NCBI RefSeq assembly: GCF_024691275.1
Contig: NZ_JAILNU010000023.1
Coordinates: 18,458 to 82,457 of the forward strand
Source of the DNA: Ruminococcus sp.
Lineage (GTDB): Bacteria > Bacillota > Clostridia > Oscillospirales > Ruminococcaceae
DNA length: 64,000 nt
Direction of reading: 5' to 3'
Part shown: piece after piece, positions 17,755 to 27,460 of the stretch
Layout of the letters: every line of letters begins with the position of its first letter
Numbering within the stretch: position 1 is the stretch's first letter
The notes under the pieces: model-generated
Told to the model about the DNA's origin: nothing
The model's database searches: none
Seen by the model: only the letters and a program-made list of their open reading frames with translations
Position numbers and translations under genes: made by a program

Positions 17755-18515
17755 ATAAAGACAAACTGAAGATATTTGACCGCGATATGATGAAATGCCT
17801 TGCGCTGTTCATCATGTTCTGGGGACATCTTGCGGGGTGGGTCACACTCTACAAGCACGGAGATATCAAAGCTTACTATTCACTGCCAATGTGGGAATAC
17901 GTGCTGATATACACTTCTCTTTTCTGTCCGCCTGTGATGTTCTTTTTTGTGGCAGACGGCTACAAGTACACCCGTGACCGTAAGAAATACGCAAAGAGGC
18001 TTTTCGTATTCGCCTGTATAACACAGCCCCTCAACTGGCTGCTGATGCGCAAGATGTTCGGCTGGTGGAATTCAAACGTAATATTCACACTTTTTTTCGG
18101 ATTGCTGGCAATAATGGCGTGGGAGAGCAGGTTCAAGCTCTGGCAGAGGATAGTTCTTATCATACTTTGCTGCGGAGCTACGGCACTTATACAGTCGGAC
18201 TGGATCGTTTTCGGAGTGCTTTTCATACTGTTCCTGCATATTTTCCGTGATAAGCCGAAGCATCGGTTCATAGCTTACATGAGCCTTACGATGCTGTATT
18301 TTCTGCCGAATCTGTTCAGTCTGGGGAAAGTTCCCACAGACAGGCTGCTGATACAGATAGCAGTCATGATGCTGATGTTCGTGTTGGCGTATTTGTGCAT
18401 GACAGTGTTCTACAACGGCAAGAAGGGAAAGTATCCGATTTTTGCAAAGTGGTTTTTCTACGGATTTTATCCGCTGCACTACCTGATAATATGGATAGTG
18501 GCAGTTAATTCTTAA
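17751..18515 (+). CDS. TraX-family membrane protein
   Basis: The 254-residue product has about eight hydrophobic helices and opens with the TraX-family pattern FDRDMMKCLALFIMFWGHL. TraX of plasmid F acetylates pilin, and chromosomal homologues are treated as putative membrane acyltransferases of unknown substrate. It overlaps the EFR1 gene by 4 bases, so the two are translated together. It ends just before the long hairpin repeat B, which can serve as terminator. Confidence 0.85.
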   Translation: MNKDKLKIFDRDMMKCLALFIMFWGHLAGWVTLYKHGDIKAYYSLPMWEYVLIYTSLFCPPVMFFFVADGYKYTRDRKKYAKRLFVFACITQPLNWLLMRKMFGWWNSNVIFTLFFGLLAIMAWESRFKLWQRIVLIILCCGATALIQSDWIVFGVLFILFLHIFRDKPKHRFIAYMSLTMLYFLPNLFSLGKVPTDRLLIQIAVMMLMFVLAYLCMTVFYNGKKGKYPIFAKWFFYGFYPLHYLIIWIVAVNS

Positions 18516-18524
18516 TAAAAACTG

Positions 18525-18660
18525 AAAGGCACTCATAAGCGGTGTACTCATATAGAAACTATACACGAAATTATCGTGGGAAACCTTTCTGAGGAAAGGT
18601 TTCCCCCAATATCTCACGTAAAAACTTCTGTATAAGTATCGTGCTTACGAGTGCCTTTTT
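18525..18660. repeat. Dispersed long-hairpin repeat, copy B, doubling as a terminator
   Basis: The core at 18537-18650 is nearly the same as the repeat at 12239-12350. Here the palindrome is extended outward by AAAGGCACTC / GAGTGCCTTT, and T6 follows, so the whole element is a very long hairpin between the convergent traX-like and GH30 genes. The inner stem GGGAAACCTTT/AAAGGTTTCCC differs from copy A but stays paired, which means that the structure is conserved rather than the letters. Confidence 0.85.
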
Positions 18661-18716
18661 TAGCCGTTAGCTATTGTTGGGCGGATATTATCCGCCCGCA
18701 ATTTGCCGGTCAATGA

Positions 18717-21311
18717 TCAAATGCTGCTTGCTAACACGAGTTTTCTGAGAGCTATCATATCGAAAACATTTATGCTGCCGTCACCGTTGACATCGCCGTT
18801 CTCAGGAGCTGTCAGCTTTCCTGAACCGAGCAGATGCTTCTGAAGCATCACAAGGTCTGCAACAGATACTTCCTTGTCTCCGTTCACGTCGCCGAGTGCT
18901 GTGCCCTCTGTGCCGTAGACTGCTATCTCAGCCACATTGCAGAGGAAAACATCGTCAGTGCTGAGAGGACTTGTGGGAGCTCCCGTGGGGACTTCATAGC
19001 GTACATATCGCGCTTTTATGTTATCGAAATCGTCGGTGTAGTTCATCTTGAATAAAGGCTTGTTCTCGACAGTATAGATCTTCGTCCAGTTTTTACCGTC
19101 AAGTGAAACGCTGAAGTATCCGCCTATCATACGTGTTTCGTAGCCGCTTCTCGGACAGTATGCGATGTTGCCTATGGTGCATACCTTACCGAGGTCTAGC
19201 TGAACATATCCGCCCTCAAGTCCGTCGAAGAAAGTGCTGCTGCCGTCGTAAGCCTTTTCAAAGGTAGTATCGGCGTTGTCCTTCCACGAACGGCTGCCCT
19301 TGCCCGAAACTACTTCCAGCTTGTTGTATTTGGGACGCTGGCTCTGGCTGTGAGGAGTTCCGAAAAGCGCTATCTCGGCGATATTTGCGCAGTATGAGCT
19401 GTCTTTATTGTACTCGTTCTTAGGAGCGCCGGCAGGAACTTCATAGCGGATATAACGTGCTGTTGTATCGCCTGAGAAAGAAGTAATGTAGTGCATACCC
19501 GAGGTGGGCTTACCGTTTACGGTATAGAGCGTTGACCAGTTCTGACCGTCGGTGGAGATAAGGAACTTTCCATCGACCATACGGTATTCGTAGCCGCTTC
19601 TGGGAGCGTATCCAAGAGCTGAGATGTCGTATTCTTCGTCAAGGTCAGCCTGTACCCAGCCGTCGGCAACACCGTCGAAGAATGTTCCTGTACTGCCGTC
19701 AAAAGCCTTGTGGTAAGAAGTGGAGGAGTCGCTCTTCCACGAATCGGAGCCGCTGAGCTTAGCAGTGGAGAGGTCGATCTTGTCGGTAAGAGCTGTTCCG
19801 CCCTTAACGCCGTTGATTATGTAAGTGGTAACGGACTGCTTTGCAAGAGTTGCAGAAAGAGCGCCGCCTGAAACAGATATATTTCCAACGTCCTTCCAGT
19901 TCTCGGAATTGCTTGTTCGTATCACCTGAGCGCTTTTGCCCACAGAACTGAAACCTGAAAGGTCGAATGTGAGCTGCTTGTCGGACGAGCCTTCATTTGT
20001 TGCAACGATAACCAGTCTGCCGCCCTTTTCGTCAAATGCGGCAACGCAGTTGTTGCTGCACTTGAGCATGGTCATGCCGGGACGGATATAGCGTGAGAAC
20101 TGTCCCATTGAGTAGTATTTCTTAGTAAGGATGATCTTGTTGTTGTCATGGTCGGCAACTGCAAGACCCCAGTAGCCGCCCTGAGTATTGACCATACCTT
20201 TGTCCTTGTTGCCGTTCATGCCGACAGACGAGATATGGTTGTCGATGACCTGCCAGAGTATCCATGCTGATGAATTAAGTTCGTTGAGGTCAACGGTTAT
20301 TCGGTTTGCGAGCCAAAGACCTGCGCCCATTTCGCCTGCACTGTTGCCTGACACAGCACCGCCGTCAACTTCGCTCATCCAGAGGTTCCTGCCTGCGCTT
20401 ACAGCTGTATTTTTCAGCTCTGCACGCTGACTTCCGCCGTATGTATGAGTGTCTATGCGACCTATGAGTGCCTTTGTATCGGCAGACATCTTGTTCCATG
20501 AGCTTATCTGCGTATCTATGACAGACTCGTCGTTGGCGCTGATAATGATATCGTTCAGACCACGCTTTTTCAGTGACTTGGCAAGTTCCTGATAGATCTT
20601 GTCCATGGAAGCTCCCTGATCGAAGTGGCAGCCCTCCTGCTTGTTGCTGTAAGCTCCCCAGTAGTTGGTATAAGGCTCATTCATCGGGGTAATACTCTGA
20701 ACGTGTATGCCCCATTCGTTTTCATAGTGAGCTGTTACCTCTGCGAGGTATTCGGCAAAGTCGGGATACTTGTCGTCGCGGAGATTATTCTTGCCCGAGT
20801 CGATAGCACCGGAGCTGCAACCGCTGTTGGTCATATAGTACGGGGGCGAGTTGGAGAACATCTCCACGATCATATCATCGCCTGCTGCCTTTATACATCT
20901 TCGGAGCACATTTCGCTGGTTGTAGTCGGCATTCCAGTCGTATGTAACAATGCCGTTGTTATATTTTGTATAACCCGGCATATTTGAGTCGGTACGTGTT
21001 ATATGAGTATGGGACGGATCGTCACCGCCGCCGATGTTGAAGCGGGCGATATTAAGTCCCAGACCGTCGGTGCTGAAAAAGGTGTCAGCAGCCTGCTGAG
21101 CGAGGGTATCGGAATAGCCCACGCGGTTAGCCCACCAGCAGAGTGAAGTGCCCCAACCCTCGAATTTTCCGCCGTTTATCTCGTATACATCATATGGCGA
21201 TACCGTAACTATAGTTGCCGCGAAAGAGTCATCTTTCGGCATGACGCTGAATACAGCGGCAAACACGGTGAGAGCAGCTGCTGCCGAGCATATACGTTTT
21301 AAAAGTTTCAT
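18717..21311 (-). CDS. Secreted GH30-family glycosidase with two discoidin-type domains and dockerin
   Basis: The 864-residue protein has a signal peptide (residues 1-31, ending SFA). A GH30 catalytic domain opens with FEGWGTSLCWWAN, the pattern of the endo-beta-1,6-galactanase-like branch. Likely acid/base is Glu212 (MNEP) and nucleophile Glu314 (MSEVDG). A beta-rich domain follows to about 520, then two F5/8-type C (CBM32-like) domains (about 540-680 and 690-805). Residues 808-864 are a type I dockerin with two calcium loops (GDVNGDKEVSVADLV and GDVNGDGSINVFDMI). The enzyme would bind a cohesin on a cellulosome-like scaffold and attack beta-1,6-linked or similar side chains of plant glycans; the exact substrate is inference. 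The ATG at 21311 follows AAGGAG; upstream frame is not coding. Confidence 0.93.
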   Translation of the reverse strand: MKLLKRICSAAAALTVFAAVFSVMPKDDSFAATIVTVSPYDVYEINGGKFEGWGTSLCWWANRVGYSDTLAQQAADTFFSTDGLGLNIARFNIGGGDDPSHTHITRTDSNMPGYTKYNNGIVTYDWNADYNQRNVLRRCIKAAGDDMIVEMFSNSPPYYMTNSGCSSGAIDSGKNNLRDDKYPDFAEYLAEVTAHYENEWGIHVQSITPMNEPYTNYWGAYSNKQEGCHFDQGASMDKIYQELAKSLKKRGLNDIIISANDESVIDTQISSWNKMSADTKALIGRIDTHTYGGSQRAELKNTAVSAGRNLWMSEVDGGAVSGNSAGEMGAGLWLANRITVDLNELNSSAWILWQVIDNHISSVGMNGNKDKGMVNTQGGYWGLAVADHDNNKIILTKKYYSMGQFSRYIRPGMTMLKCSNNCVAAFDEKGGRLVIVATNEGSSDKQLTFDLSGFSSVGKSAQVIRTSNSENWKDVGNISVSGGALSATLAKQSVTTYIINGVKGGTALTDKIDLSTAKLSGSDSWKSDSSTSYHKAFDGSTGTFFDGVADGWVQADLDEEYDISALGYAPRSGYEYRMVDGKFLISTDGQNWSTLYTVNGKPTSGMHYITSFSGDTTARYIRYEVPAGAPKNEYNKDSSYCANIAEIALFGTPHSQSQRPKYNKLEVVSGKGSRSWKDNADTTFEKAYDGSSTFFDGLEGGYVQLDLGKVCTIGNIAYCPRSGYETRMIGGYFSVSLDGKNWTKIYTVENKPLFKMNYTDDFDNIKARYVRYEVPTGAPTSPLSTDDVFLCNVAEIAVYGTEGTALGDVNGDKEVSVADLVMLQKHLLGSGKLTAPENGDVNGDGSINVFDMIALRKLVLASSI

Positions 21312-21475
21312 AGCAATTCTCCTTTTATAATATATTTGAGAGGTTTTTATTATATTATACAACGTGTTTTATAAGATGTAAACATAAATTATGAGGAATA
21401 TAGAAAAATAATGCAGCAATATTTTTTGACTTTGACATTTTGCCGTCGGAAAAAGTTGCGCGTTACTCCGCCGAT

Positions 21476-21504
21476 TTGCTTTATTATAGAGTTTATGATA
21501 TAAT
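21476..21504 (+). promoter_or_regulatory. Promoter of the second ABC transporter operon
   Basis: TTGCTT at 21476 and TATAAT at 21499, 17 bases apart, with the ATG at 21553. Confidence 0.7.
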
Positions 21505-21552
21505 CATAATGCAAGATTAATTGCTGAAACTTTTACTATGGAAAGGATAATT

Positions 21553-22257
21553 ATGAGCGCTTACGTTGAATTTAAAAATGTTAAAAAGACATATAAGACG
21601 GGCGAGGTGGAGATACACGCCCTGACCGACGTAAATTTCGAGATAAACAAGGGAGAGTTCTGCGTTATCGTGGGAGCTTCAGGAGCAGGCAAGACGACTA
21701 TCCTCAATATTCTCGGCGGCATGGATACCCTCACTTCTGGCAGCGTATTCCTTGACGGCACGGAGATATCTGCTCTTAACAAGAAAAAGCTCACTGCGTA
21801 CAGACGGTATGATGTGGGCTTCGTATTTCAGTTCTACAACCTTGTACAGAACCTGACAGCTCTTGAGAATGTGGAGCTTGCTGCACAGATATGCCGTGAT
21901 CCTCTTGATGCGGAGACTGTACTGAAGCAGGTAGGGCTGTCCGAACGTACAAAGAATTTCCCTGCACAGCTTTCGGGCGGCGAGCAGCAGCGTGTAGCCA
22001 TTGCCCGCGCCCTTGCAAAGAACCCGAAGCTTCTGCTCTGCGATGAGCCTACAGGAGCTCTGGACTATGAAACTGGCAAGGCTGTACTCAGACTGCTTCA
22101 GGACACCTGCCGCAAGAACGGCATGACAGTGGTGGTCATAACACATAACCAGGCGATAACTCCGATGGCTGACCGAATAATCACAGTCAGGAACGGAACG
22201 GTATCAAAGGTGAAAATGAACGACAATATCGTTGATATTGCAGATATAGAGTGGTGA
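21553..22257 (+). CDS. ABC transporter ATP-binding protein
   Basis: The 234-residue ATPase carries Walker [10 protein letters not shown] (41-49), the Q-loop FVFQFYN, the signature LSGGEQQR and Walker [13 protein letters not shown]. It belongs to the MacB/LolD group that pairs with FtsX-type permeases, here the gene 4 bases downstream. I chose the ATG at 21553, which follows AAGGA; an upstream in-frame ATG at 21538 has no site. Confidence 0.93.
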   Translation: MSAYVEFKNVKKTYKTGEVEIHALTDVNFEINKGEFCVIVGASGAGKTTILNILGGMDTLTSGSVFLDGTEISALNKKKLTAYRRYDVGFVFQFYNLVQNLTALENVELAAQICRDPLDAETVLKQVGLSERTKNFPAQLSGGEQQRVAIARALAKNPKLLLCDEPTGALDYETGKAVLRLLQDTCRKNGMTVVVITHNQAITPMADRIITVRNGTVSKVKMNDNIVDIADIEW

Positions 22258-22261
22258 CGCT

Positions 22262-24991
22262 ATGGGATTAGCTGTAAGAAAAACTGCGCTGCGTGAGATA
22301 CGCGGCACATTCGGAAGATTTTTTGCCATAATGGCGATAATCGCACTTGGTGTCGGATTTTTCACCGGAGTAAGGATAACCACTCCTGCAATGGTGAACA
22401 CTGTGAACAGCTTCTTCAGCGAGAAGCAGTTCTATGACTACAGGCTGCTGTCCACATTCGGCTGGAATGAGGAGGATATTGAGGACTTCCGCAGCCGTCC
22501 CGATGTGCGGTACGCAGAGGGAGCGTATTCCCTTGATGTTCTCACTGAGGGCAACTACCAGTACGTACTGCGCACACATTCTCTCACGGAAAATGTAAAC
22601 GGTTTAAGACTCATTGAGGGCAGAATGCCGCAGTTACCTGATGAATGCCTGTCGGACAGCAAAAAATTTGAGATCGGCAAGGTTTTCGTAGTCTCCGATG
22701 AGAACTCGGAAAGGGTGAAGAACGCTCTTCCGAACAGGAAGTATACAGTGGTGGGAACAGTGGATTCTTCGCTGTATATCAACTTTGAGAGAGGCACGTC
22801 ATCTGTCGGTAACGGTTCGGTCGATGCTTTTGTATATCTCCCGAAGGAAGCCTACGACCTTGATGTATATACGGAAGCATATGTCCGTTTCGATCAGGAT
22901 CATACGATATATTCTGATGAGTACGATAATTATATGGACGGCAGGGAAGAACAGTGGAAGGAAATTGCACAGTCCCGTGCCGATATGAGGTTCGATGAGC
23001 TATACAGTGAAGCTGAGAGCAAGCTTGCGGACAGCAGGAACGAGTTCGAACAGAAGCGCAGCGACGGACAGCAGGAGCTGGACGATGCAAAGGTAGAGCT
23101 GGACAGCGCGGAAAATACCCTTGCCGAGCAGCTCGCTCAGCTGGAACAGATAAAAGATATCGCTCCGCAGCAGTATGCCGAGGGTATGGAGCAGTATAAT
23201 GCGGCTTATGCCGATTATGAAAGCGGACTTGCGGAGTATGAGAGCTCCCGTGCTGACTTTGAGCAGCAGATCGCCGATGCCGAAAATGAGCTCAGCGACG
23301 GTGAGAAGCAGCTTGCGGATATGAAGCACCCCGATGTGTATATCCTTGACAGGAACACCAACATCGGTTACGCCTGTTTTGAGAACGATTCCGAGATAGT
23401 TGCGCAGGTTGCGAGGGTATTCCCTGTATTCTTCATACTCGTTGCAGCTCTGGTATGCATGACGACCATGAGCCGCATGGTCGAGGAGCAGCGTACACAG
23501 ATAGGAGTATTCAAGGCGCTTGGCTACTCGGGCAGAACTGTCATGGGAAAGTTCATGTTCTATTCGGGATCGGCAGCTGTAACAGGCTGCATCATCGGCT
23601 TTGCGGGAGGAACGTATCTTTTCCCGAAGATAATATGGAAGACCTACGTTCTCATGTATATCGACCTTGATATACCGTATATATTTGACAAGACGCTGGC
23701 GGTCATCGCACTGGCAGTATCGCTCCTGTGCTCTGTCGGTACAACATGGCTGAGCTGCCGCATAGAGCTTTCTGAGACCGCTGCAAGTCTTATGCGTCCG
23801 AAAGCTCCGAAGGCGGGCAAAAGGGTATTCCTTGAGCGCGTCGGATTCATCTGGAAAAAGCTGAAATTCCTGCACAAGGTGTCGATAAGAAATATCTTCA
23901 GGTACAAAAAGCGTTTCTTTATGATGATACTCGGCATAGGCGGCTGTACGGCACTGCTGGTAACGGGCTTCGGTATAAAGGACTCCATCGCAGGCTTTGC
24001 AGACACACAGTACGGAGAGATACAGGTGGCTGATGCTTCGGTTTCACTGAGAAATACCGACAGCGGTATCCCGCAGGAGCTGACTGATGTTCTCGCAGAT
24101 AATACTTCTGACTATAAGCTGCTTTATACGGGATCATGGGATCTTATCAGCGGCAAAAAAGTGAAAAGCGTGACTGTGAATGCAGCCGACAGCTTCGATG
24201 ATATGGGCAGGTACTTTATATTCCGTGATATCAACGGGAATGAGCTGCCTGCGCCTGCTGAGGGAGAGGCTCTCGTAAGCCACAGTATATCCGAGCGCTA
24301 CGGAATTAAAACAGGCGACACCATGAAGCTGCGCGACGAGGATATGCGCGAGCTTAATGTGAAGGTGTCGGGAGTGTTCGAGAATCACGTCTACGATGTT
24401 GTGTTCCTCGGCACACAGACCATGGAGCAGCAGCTCGGCGAGAGCGTTCCTGAAAACTACGCTTTTATTAATCTCCGCGAAGGCGCAGATGCCTATGCAG
24501 CGTCAGCGGATATCTCCAAAAACAGTAATGTTACGGCAGTTCTTGTGTTCAGTGATCTGAAGGTGCGTCTCGGAAAAATGATGAGCAGCCTTGATTATAT
24601 CGTGCTGATAGTTATTATCTGCGCGGCAGCTCTTGCGTTTATCGTGCTGTATAATCTGACAAATATCAATATCACAGAACGTGTCCGTGAGATAGCGACC
24701 ATAAAGGTACTGGGCTTTTTCAGGCGTGAGACATCTTCTTATGTCCTGCGGGAGAACGTAGCACTGACGGCTTTCGGCACAGCCTTTGGACTGGCGGCAG
24801 GAGTTATGCTGCACCGCTTCATTATGACTCAGATAAGAGTAGACATGGTGGATTTCGGTGTCAGCATACTGCCGGCGAGCTTTCTTTGGAGCGTTGTTCT
24901 GACGTTTTTATTTAACTTTATTATAGATCTGTTCATGGAACTTAAATTAGACAAGATAAATATGGCTGAATCACTTAAATCAATTGAGTGA
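22262..24991 (+). CDS. FtsX-family ABC permease with coiled-coil insertion
   Basis: This 909-residue permease has a first helix at about 15-40, an extracytoplasmic domain, then a long Glu/Gln/Ala-rich coiled coil at about 240-345 (repeating patterns such as EQKRSDGQQELDDAK and QIADAENELSDGEKQL), three helices at about 375-490, a second soluble domain and three C-terminal helices from about 780. The coiled coil projecting outside the membrane is typical of long clostridial FtsX permeases, some of which act in cell-wall or antimicrobial-peptide processes. Its substrate is unknown. It forms an operon with the ATPase at 21553. Confidence 0.9.
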   Translation: MGLAVRKTALREIRGTFGRFFAIMAIIALGVGFFTGVRITTPAMVNTVNSFFSEKQFYDYRLLSTFGWNEEDIEDFRSRPDVRYAEGAYSLDVLTEGNYQYVLRTHSLTENVNGLRLIEGRMPQLPDECLSDSKKFEIGKVFVVSDENSERVKNALPNRKYTVVGTVDSSLYINFERGTSSVGNGSVDAFVYLPKEAYDLDVYTEAYVRFDQDHTIYSDEYDNYMDGREEQWKEIAQSRADMRFDELYSEAESKLADSRNEFEQKRSDGQQELDDAKVELDSAENTLAEQLAQLEQIKDIAPQQYAEGMEQYNAAYADYESGLAEYESSRADFEQQIADAENELSDGEKQLADMKHPDVYILDRNTNIGYACFENDSEIVAQVARVFPVFFILVAALVCMTTMSRMVEEQRTQIGVFKALGYSGRTVMGKFMFYSGSAAVTGCIIGFAGGTYLFPKIIWKTYVLMYIDLDIPYIFDKTLAVIALAVSLLCSVGTTWLSCRIELSETAASLMRPKAPKAGKRVFLERVGFIWKKLKFLHKVSIRNIFRYKKRFFMMILGIGGCTALLVTGFGIKDSIAGFADTQYGEIQVADASVSLRNTDSGIPQELTDVLADNTSDYKLLYTGSWDLISGKKVKSVTVNAADSFDDMGRYFIFRDINGNELPAPAEGEALVSHSISERYGIKTGDTMKLRDEDMRELNVKVSGVFENHVYDVVFLGTQTMEQQLGESVPENYAFINLREGADAYAASADISKNSNVTAVLVFSDLKVRLGKMMSSLDYIVLIVIICAAALAFIVLYNLTNINITERVREIATIKVLGFFRRETSSYVLRENVALTAFGTAFGLAAGVMLHRFIMTQIRVDMVDFGVSILPASFLWSVVLTFLFNFIIDLFMELKLDKINMAESLKSIE

Positions 24992-25154
24992 CGAGGCTGA
25001 AAATGCACTGCAAAAAGCTTAAATAAATACTTTTTAAAATTAAATCAATAGGTATATTCACTTAATTTAATGGTTGAAATTCACTCTCCCTGCAATTGGC
25101 AGAAGAATATTTTGTACAACACTTACGAATATAAGTGTTGATAGATGTTAAACA

Positions 25155-25183
25155 TTGACTTTCTATCGTTGCTGTGATATAAT
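25155..25183 (+). promoter_or_regulatory. Promoter of the LRR gene, preceded by an inverted repeat
   Basis: TTGACT and TATAAT are 17 bases apart. Just upstream, CAACACTTA (25117) and TAAGTGTTG (25132) form a perfect 9-bp inverted repeat over a 6-base loop. This could be an operator or a terminator stem for the permease gene, but no T-run follows. Confidence 0.65.
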
Positions 25184-25257
25184 AATGTTGAACAAAATAT
25201 TAAGAAAAAACGTTCGCTGTCAGATTCAATTATTGGTAGAAAACAAGGAGTAATTAA

Positions 25258-25716
25258 ATGAATTATAAGATCAAACGTGGTGTACTGAAAAAGTATAAGG
25301 ACGAAAAAGGCGTTACCGAGATCTTCATTCCCGATAGCGTCGGGATCATCGACCAGGGAGCTTTCAGCGGCTGTACTAATCTTGTAAGGATACTTGTTCC
25401 TGATTCGGTGCAGATAATATCGGATACCGCATTCAGCGGCTGCGAGAATCTTCAGAGCATCGCATTGCCCGAGAGTACTGTAAGGCTCGGCTGGTATGCA
25501 TTTCGCGGCTGCCGCAGTCTCAGTGACCTGACGATACCGTCATCGCTTCGGGAGATAGGCAAGTTTGCATTTGCGGGCTGTGACCACCTTGCAGCAGTGA
25601 AAGTAGTGCATGATGATAAGATATACAGATTCGTTCTCCGCGGAGAGCTTGACAATGATAGATGGCAGAAGATAAGAAATACTGTCATTAATCATGAACA
25701 GGATATTGCATCATAA
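25258..25716 (+). CDS. Cytoplasmic BspA-like leucine-rich-repeat protein
   Basis: The 152-residue protein contains four LRR_5 (BspA-type) repeats of about 23 residues with the pattern I-P-x-S-V-x-x-I-x-x-x-A-F-x-G-C, running from about residue 22 to 115. It has no signal peptide or anchor, unlike most BspA-type proteins, so it probably stays in the cell and binds a partner protein. No function can be assigned. It has its own promoter and a strong terminator. Confidence 0.85.
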   Translation: MNYKIKRGVLKKYKDEKGVTEIFIPDSVGIIDQGAFSGCTNLVRILVPDSVQIISDTAFSGCENLQSIALPESTVRLGWYAFRGCRSLSDLTIPSSLREIGKFAFAGCDHLAAVKVVHDDKIYRFVLRGELDNDRWQKIRNTVINHEQDIAS

Positions 25717-25720
25717 TTGT

Positions 25721-25752
25721 GTCCCTGTCCGTAATGGACGGGGACTTTTTTT
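25721..25752 (+). terminator. Terminator after the LRR gene
   Basis: GTCCCTGTCC pairs with GGACGGGGAC over a 5-base loop, followed by T7. Confidence 0.92.
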
Positions 25753-25771
25753 GCTTCTCGGACATAAAGAA

Positions 25772-25794
25772 AAGGGCACACACTGTGCGCCCTT
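25772..25794 (-). terminator. Terminator after nadE
   Basis: AAGGGCACACA/TGTGCGCCCTT hairpin just past the nadE stop, with T-rich sequence on the minus strand. Confidence 0.75.
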
Positions 25795-25808
25795 ATTTCT
25801 ATGAAAAA

Positions 25809-26558
25809 TTACTTGTTAAGTTCGTACTTCGGCATGAGCTGGAGCTTGTGGAGATTAGCCCTGTGAAGACGGTCTATCTTTTCTTTTATCTCGGGAACAG
25901 AGCTGAGATCGTCCTCGCCACGGATATACTTGTCGAGCATAGCGTATGTAAAGCCGAGGTTCTCCTCGTCAGTCTTTCCGCAAAGTCCGTCGGTAGGTGT
26001 TTTGTGAACAAGCTCCTTTGGAAGTCCAAGATACTCGCCTATCTGCAATACTTCGGTAACGGTAAGATCGGAGAGAGGGGAGAAGTCGCCTGCAGCATCG
26101 CCGTATTTCGTTGAGTAGCCTACCCAGTCCTCAGAGAGGTTGCAGGTGTTCACAACTCTGCCGTTGTGGCAGGCTGCGATCGCATAAAGGGTAGTCATGC
26201 GAATTCTTGCAGGAGTATTCACAATAGCCTGATTTGAAGGCTCAACGTGTTTTTTCAGTTCGTTCATGAATGAGCTTACCGTGTCGCCGATATTTACCAC
26301 ATAGTGAGCGATACCGAGAGTATCGACCAGAAGGTGGCTGTAGGAGATATCCGACTGCTCACCCTGCGGCATGAGAACGCCGATAACTCTGTCTTTGCCC
26401 AGTGCCTTTACGCATATCGCTGCTGCTACGGAGCTGTCCTTGCCGCCTGATATGCCGATGACTGCCTTAGTAGTCGGGGAAGCTGTTTTCTCGAAGAGGT
26501 CACGTACCCACTCGACTACTTCCTGTGTAACTTTCTCTGCATTGAAGCTGTAGCTCAT
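25809..26558 (-). CDS. nadE: Ammonia-dependent NAD+ synthetase (NadE)
   Basis: NadE amidates nicotinic acid adenine dinucleotide to NAD+ using ATP. The 249-residue product has the PP-loop SGGKDSS (residues 37-43) that binds ATP, then GVLMPQGEQSD, and the C-terminal GDFSPLSDLTVTEV and KTPTDGLCGKTDEENLGFTY motifs typical of NadE. It lacks the N-terminal nitrilase (glutaminase) domain of the long form and so should use free ammonia. It lies 40 bases downstream of thrH on the same strand; the pair probably forms an operon. Confidence 0.96.
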   Translation of the reverse strand: MSYSFNAEKVTQEVVEWVRDLFEKTASPTTKAVIGISGGKDSSVAAAICVKALGKDRVIGVLMPQGEQSDISYSHLLVDTLGIAHYVVNIGDTVSSFMNELKKHVEPSNQAIVNTPARIRMTTLYAIAACHNGRVVNTCNLSEDWVGYSTKYGDAAGDFSPLSDLTVTEVLQIGEYLGLPKELVHKTPTDGLCGKTDEENLGFTYAMLDKYIRGEDDLSSVPEIKEKIDRLHRANLHKLQLMPKYELNK

Positions 26559-26598
26559 AACTTTTCCTCCGCTCTTAATTGCTTTATATCAGCAGAAA

Positions 26599-27204
26599 TC
26601 AGTCTGCCATTGCCTTTTTGATCGCTTCGAGAAGCTCGTCATATGTCTCATATGCCGGGAGCTCGGGGTGATCATTTTTGATCTGCTCAGTGCTTCTGAA
26701 AAGGAAGCCTGCCTTGCTTGCCTCGATCATGCCGAGGTCATTGTAGCTGTCGCCGCTTGCGATAGTGTCGTAACCTATGGACTGGAGAGCCTTTACAGTG
26801 GTGAGCTTTGATTTCTCGCAGCGCATCTTGAAGCCTGTTATCTCGCCGTTTTCGGCTACTTCGAGACTGTTGCAGAAGATAGTTGGGTATCCCAGCTTCT
26901 TCATGAGAGGAGCTGCGAACTGAGTGAATGTATCGCTGATGATGATGACCTGTCCGAGCTCGCGCAGAGAATCAAGGAACTCCTTAGCGCCGGGCATAGG
27001 ATCAATCTTAGCGATAGTGTCCTGTATCTCCTTGAGACCGAGACCGTGCTCCTTGAGAACGCCAAGTCTCCATGTCATGAGCTTATCGTAATCAGGCTCA
27101 TCGCGGGTGGTCTTTTTAAGCTCCGGGATACCGCTTGCCTCTGCAAAAGCGATCCATATCTCAGGAACGAGAACACCTTCAAGGTCAAGACAAGTTATAT
27201 ACAT
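26599..27204 (-). CDS. thrH: ThrH-type HAD phosphatase (phosphoserine phosphatase / homoserine phosphotransferase)
   Basis: The 201-residue HAD-superfamily protein opens with CLDLEGVLVPEIW, where the nucleophile Asp7 is followed by Glu9 in place of the usual DxD, a feature of ThrH. Other motifs are IISDTF (motif II), a conserved Lys near 135, and SGDSYNDLGM (motif IV). ThrH dephosphorylates phosphoserine and can transfer the phosphate to homoserine. It may supply serine or threonine precursors. A TTTACA-N17-TATAAT promoter lies upstream. Confidence 0.92.
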   Translation of the reverse strand: MYITCLDLEGVLVPEIWIAFAEASGIPELKKTTRDEPDYDKLMTWRLGVLKEHGLGLKEIQDTIAKIDPMPGAKEFLDSLRELGQVIIISDTFTQFAAPLMKKLGYPTIFCNSLEVAENGEITGFKMRCEKSKLTTVKALQSIGYDTIASGDSYNDLGMIEASKAGFLFRSTEQIKNDHPELPAYETYDELLEAIKKAMAD

Positions 27205-27239
27205 ATGAATTCCTCCATTAATTAAAATCTTACCCTACT

Positions 27240-27268
27240 ATTATACTACGATTTATTTCATTTGTAAA
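27240..27268 (-). promoter_or_regulatory. Promoter of the thrH-nadE operon
   Basis: On the minus strand TTTACA and TATAAT are 17 bases apart. Confidence 0.75.
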
Positions 27269-27384
27269 GAGGGCAGGGAACAAGTCATTAGTTAGTAGTT
27301 GAGAGTGTTGGTGTCGGCTGTTGCGGGCGGATCAAAATATATGCAAAACGAGCCAACAGGTGATGGCTGACAGCTGAAGCAGGC

Positions 27385-27413
27385 TTGACGAAACGGTGAT
27401 TTTGGTATATAAT
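27385..27413 (+). promoter_or_regulatory. Promoter of the first PBP-like lipoprotein
   Basis: TTGACG at 27385 and TATAAT at 27408 are 17 bases apart. Confidence 0.75.
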
Positions 27414-27460
27414 TGAAGCTGGTCATATATTTTGAACTATTTTTATGAGGAATATGAAAA

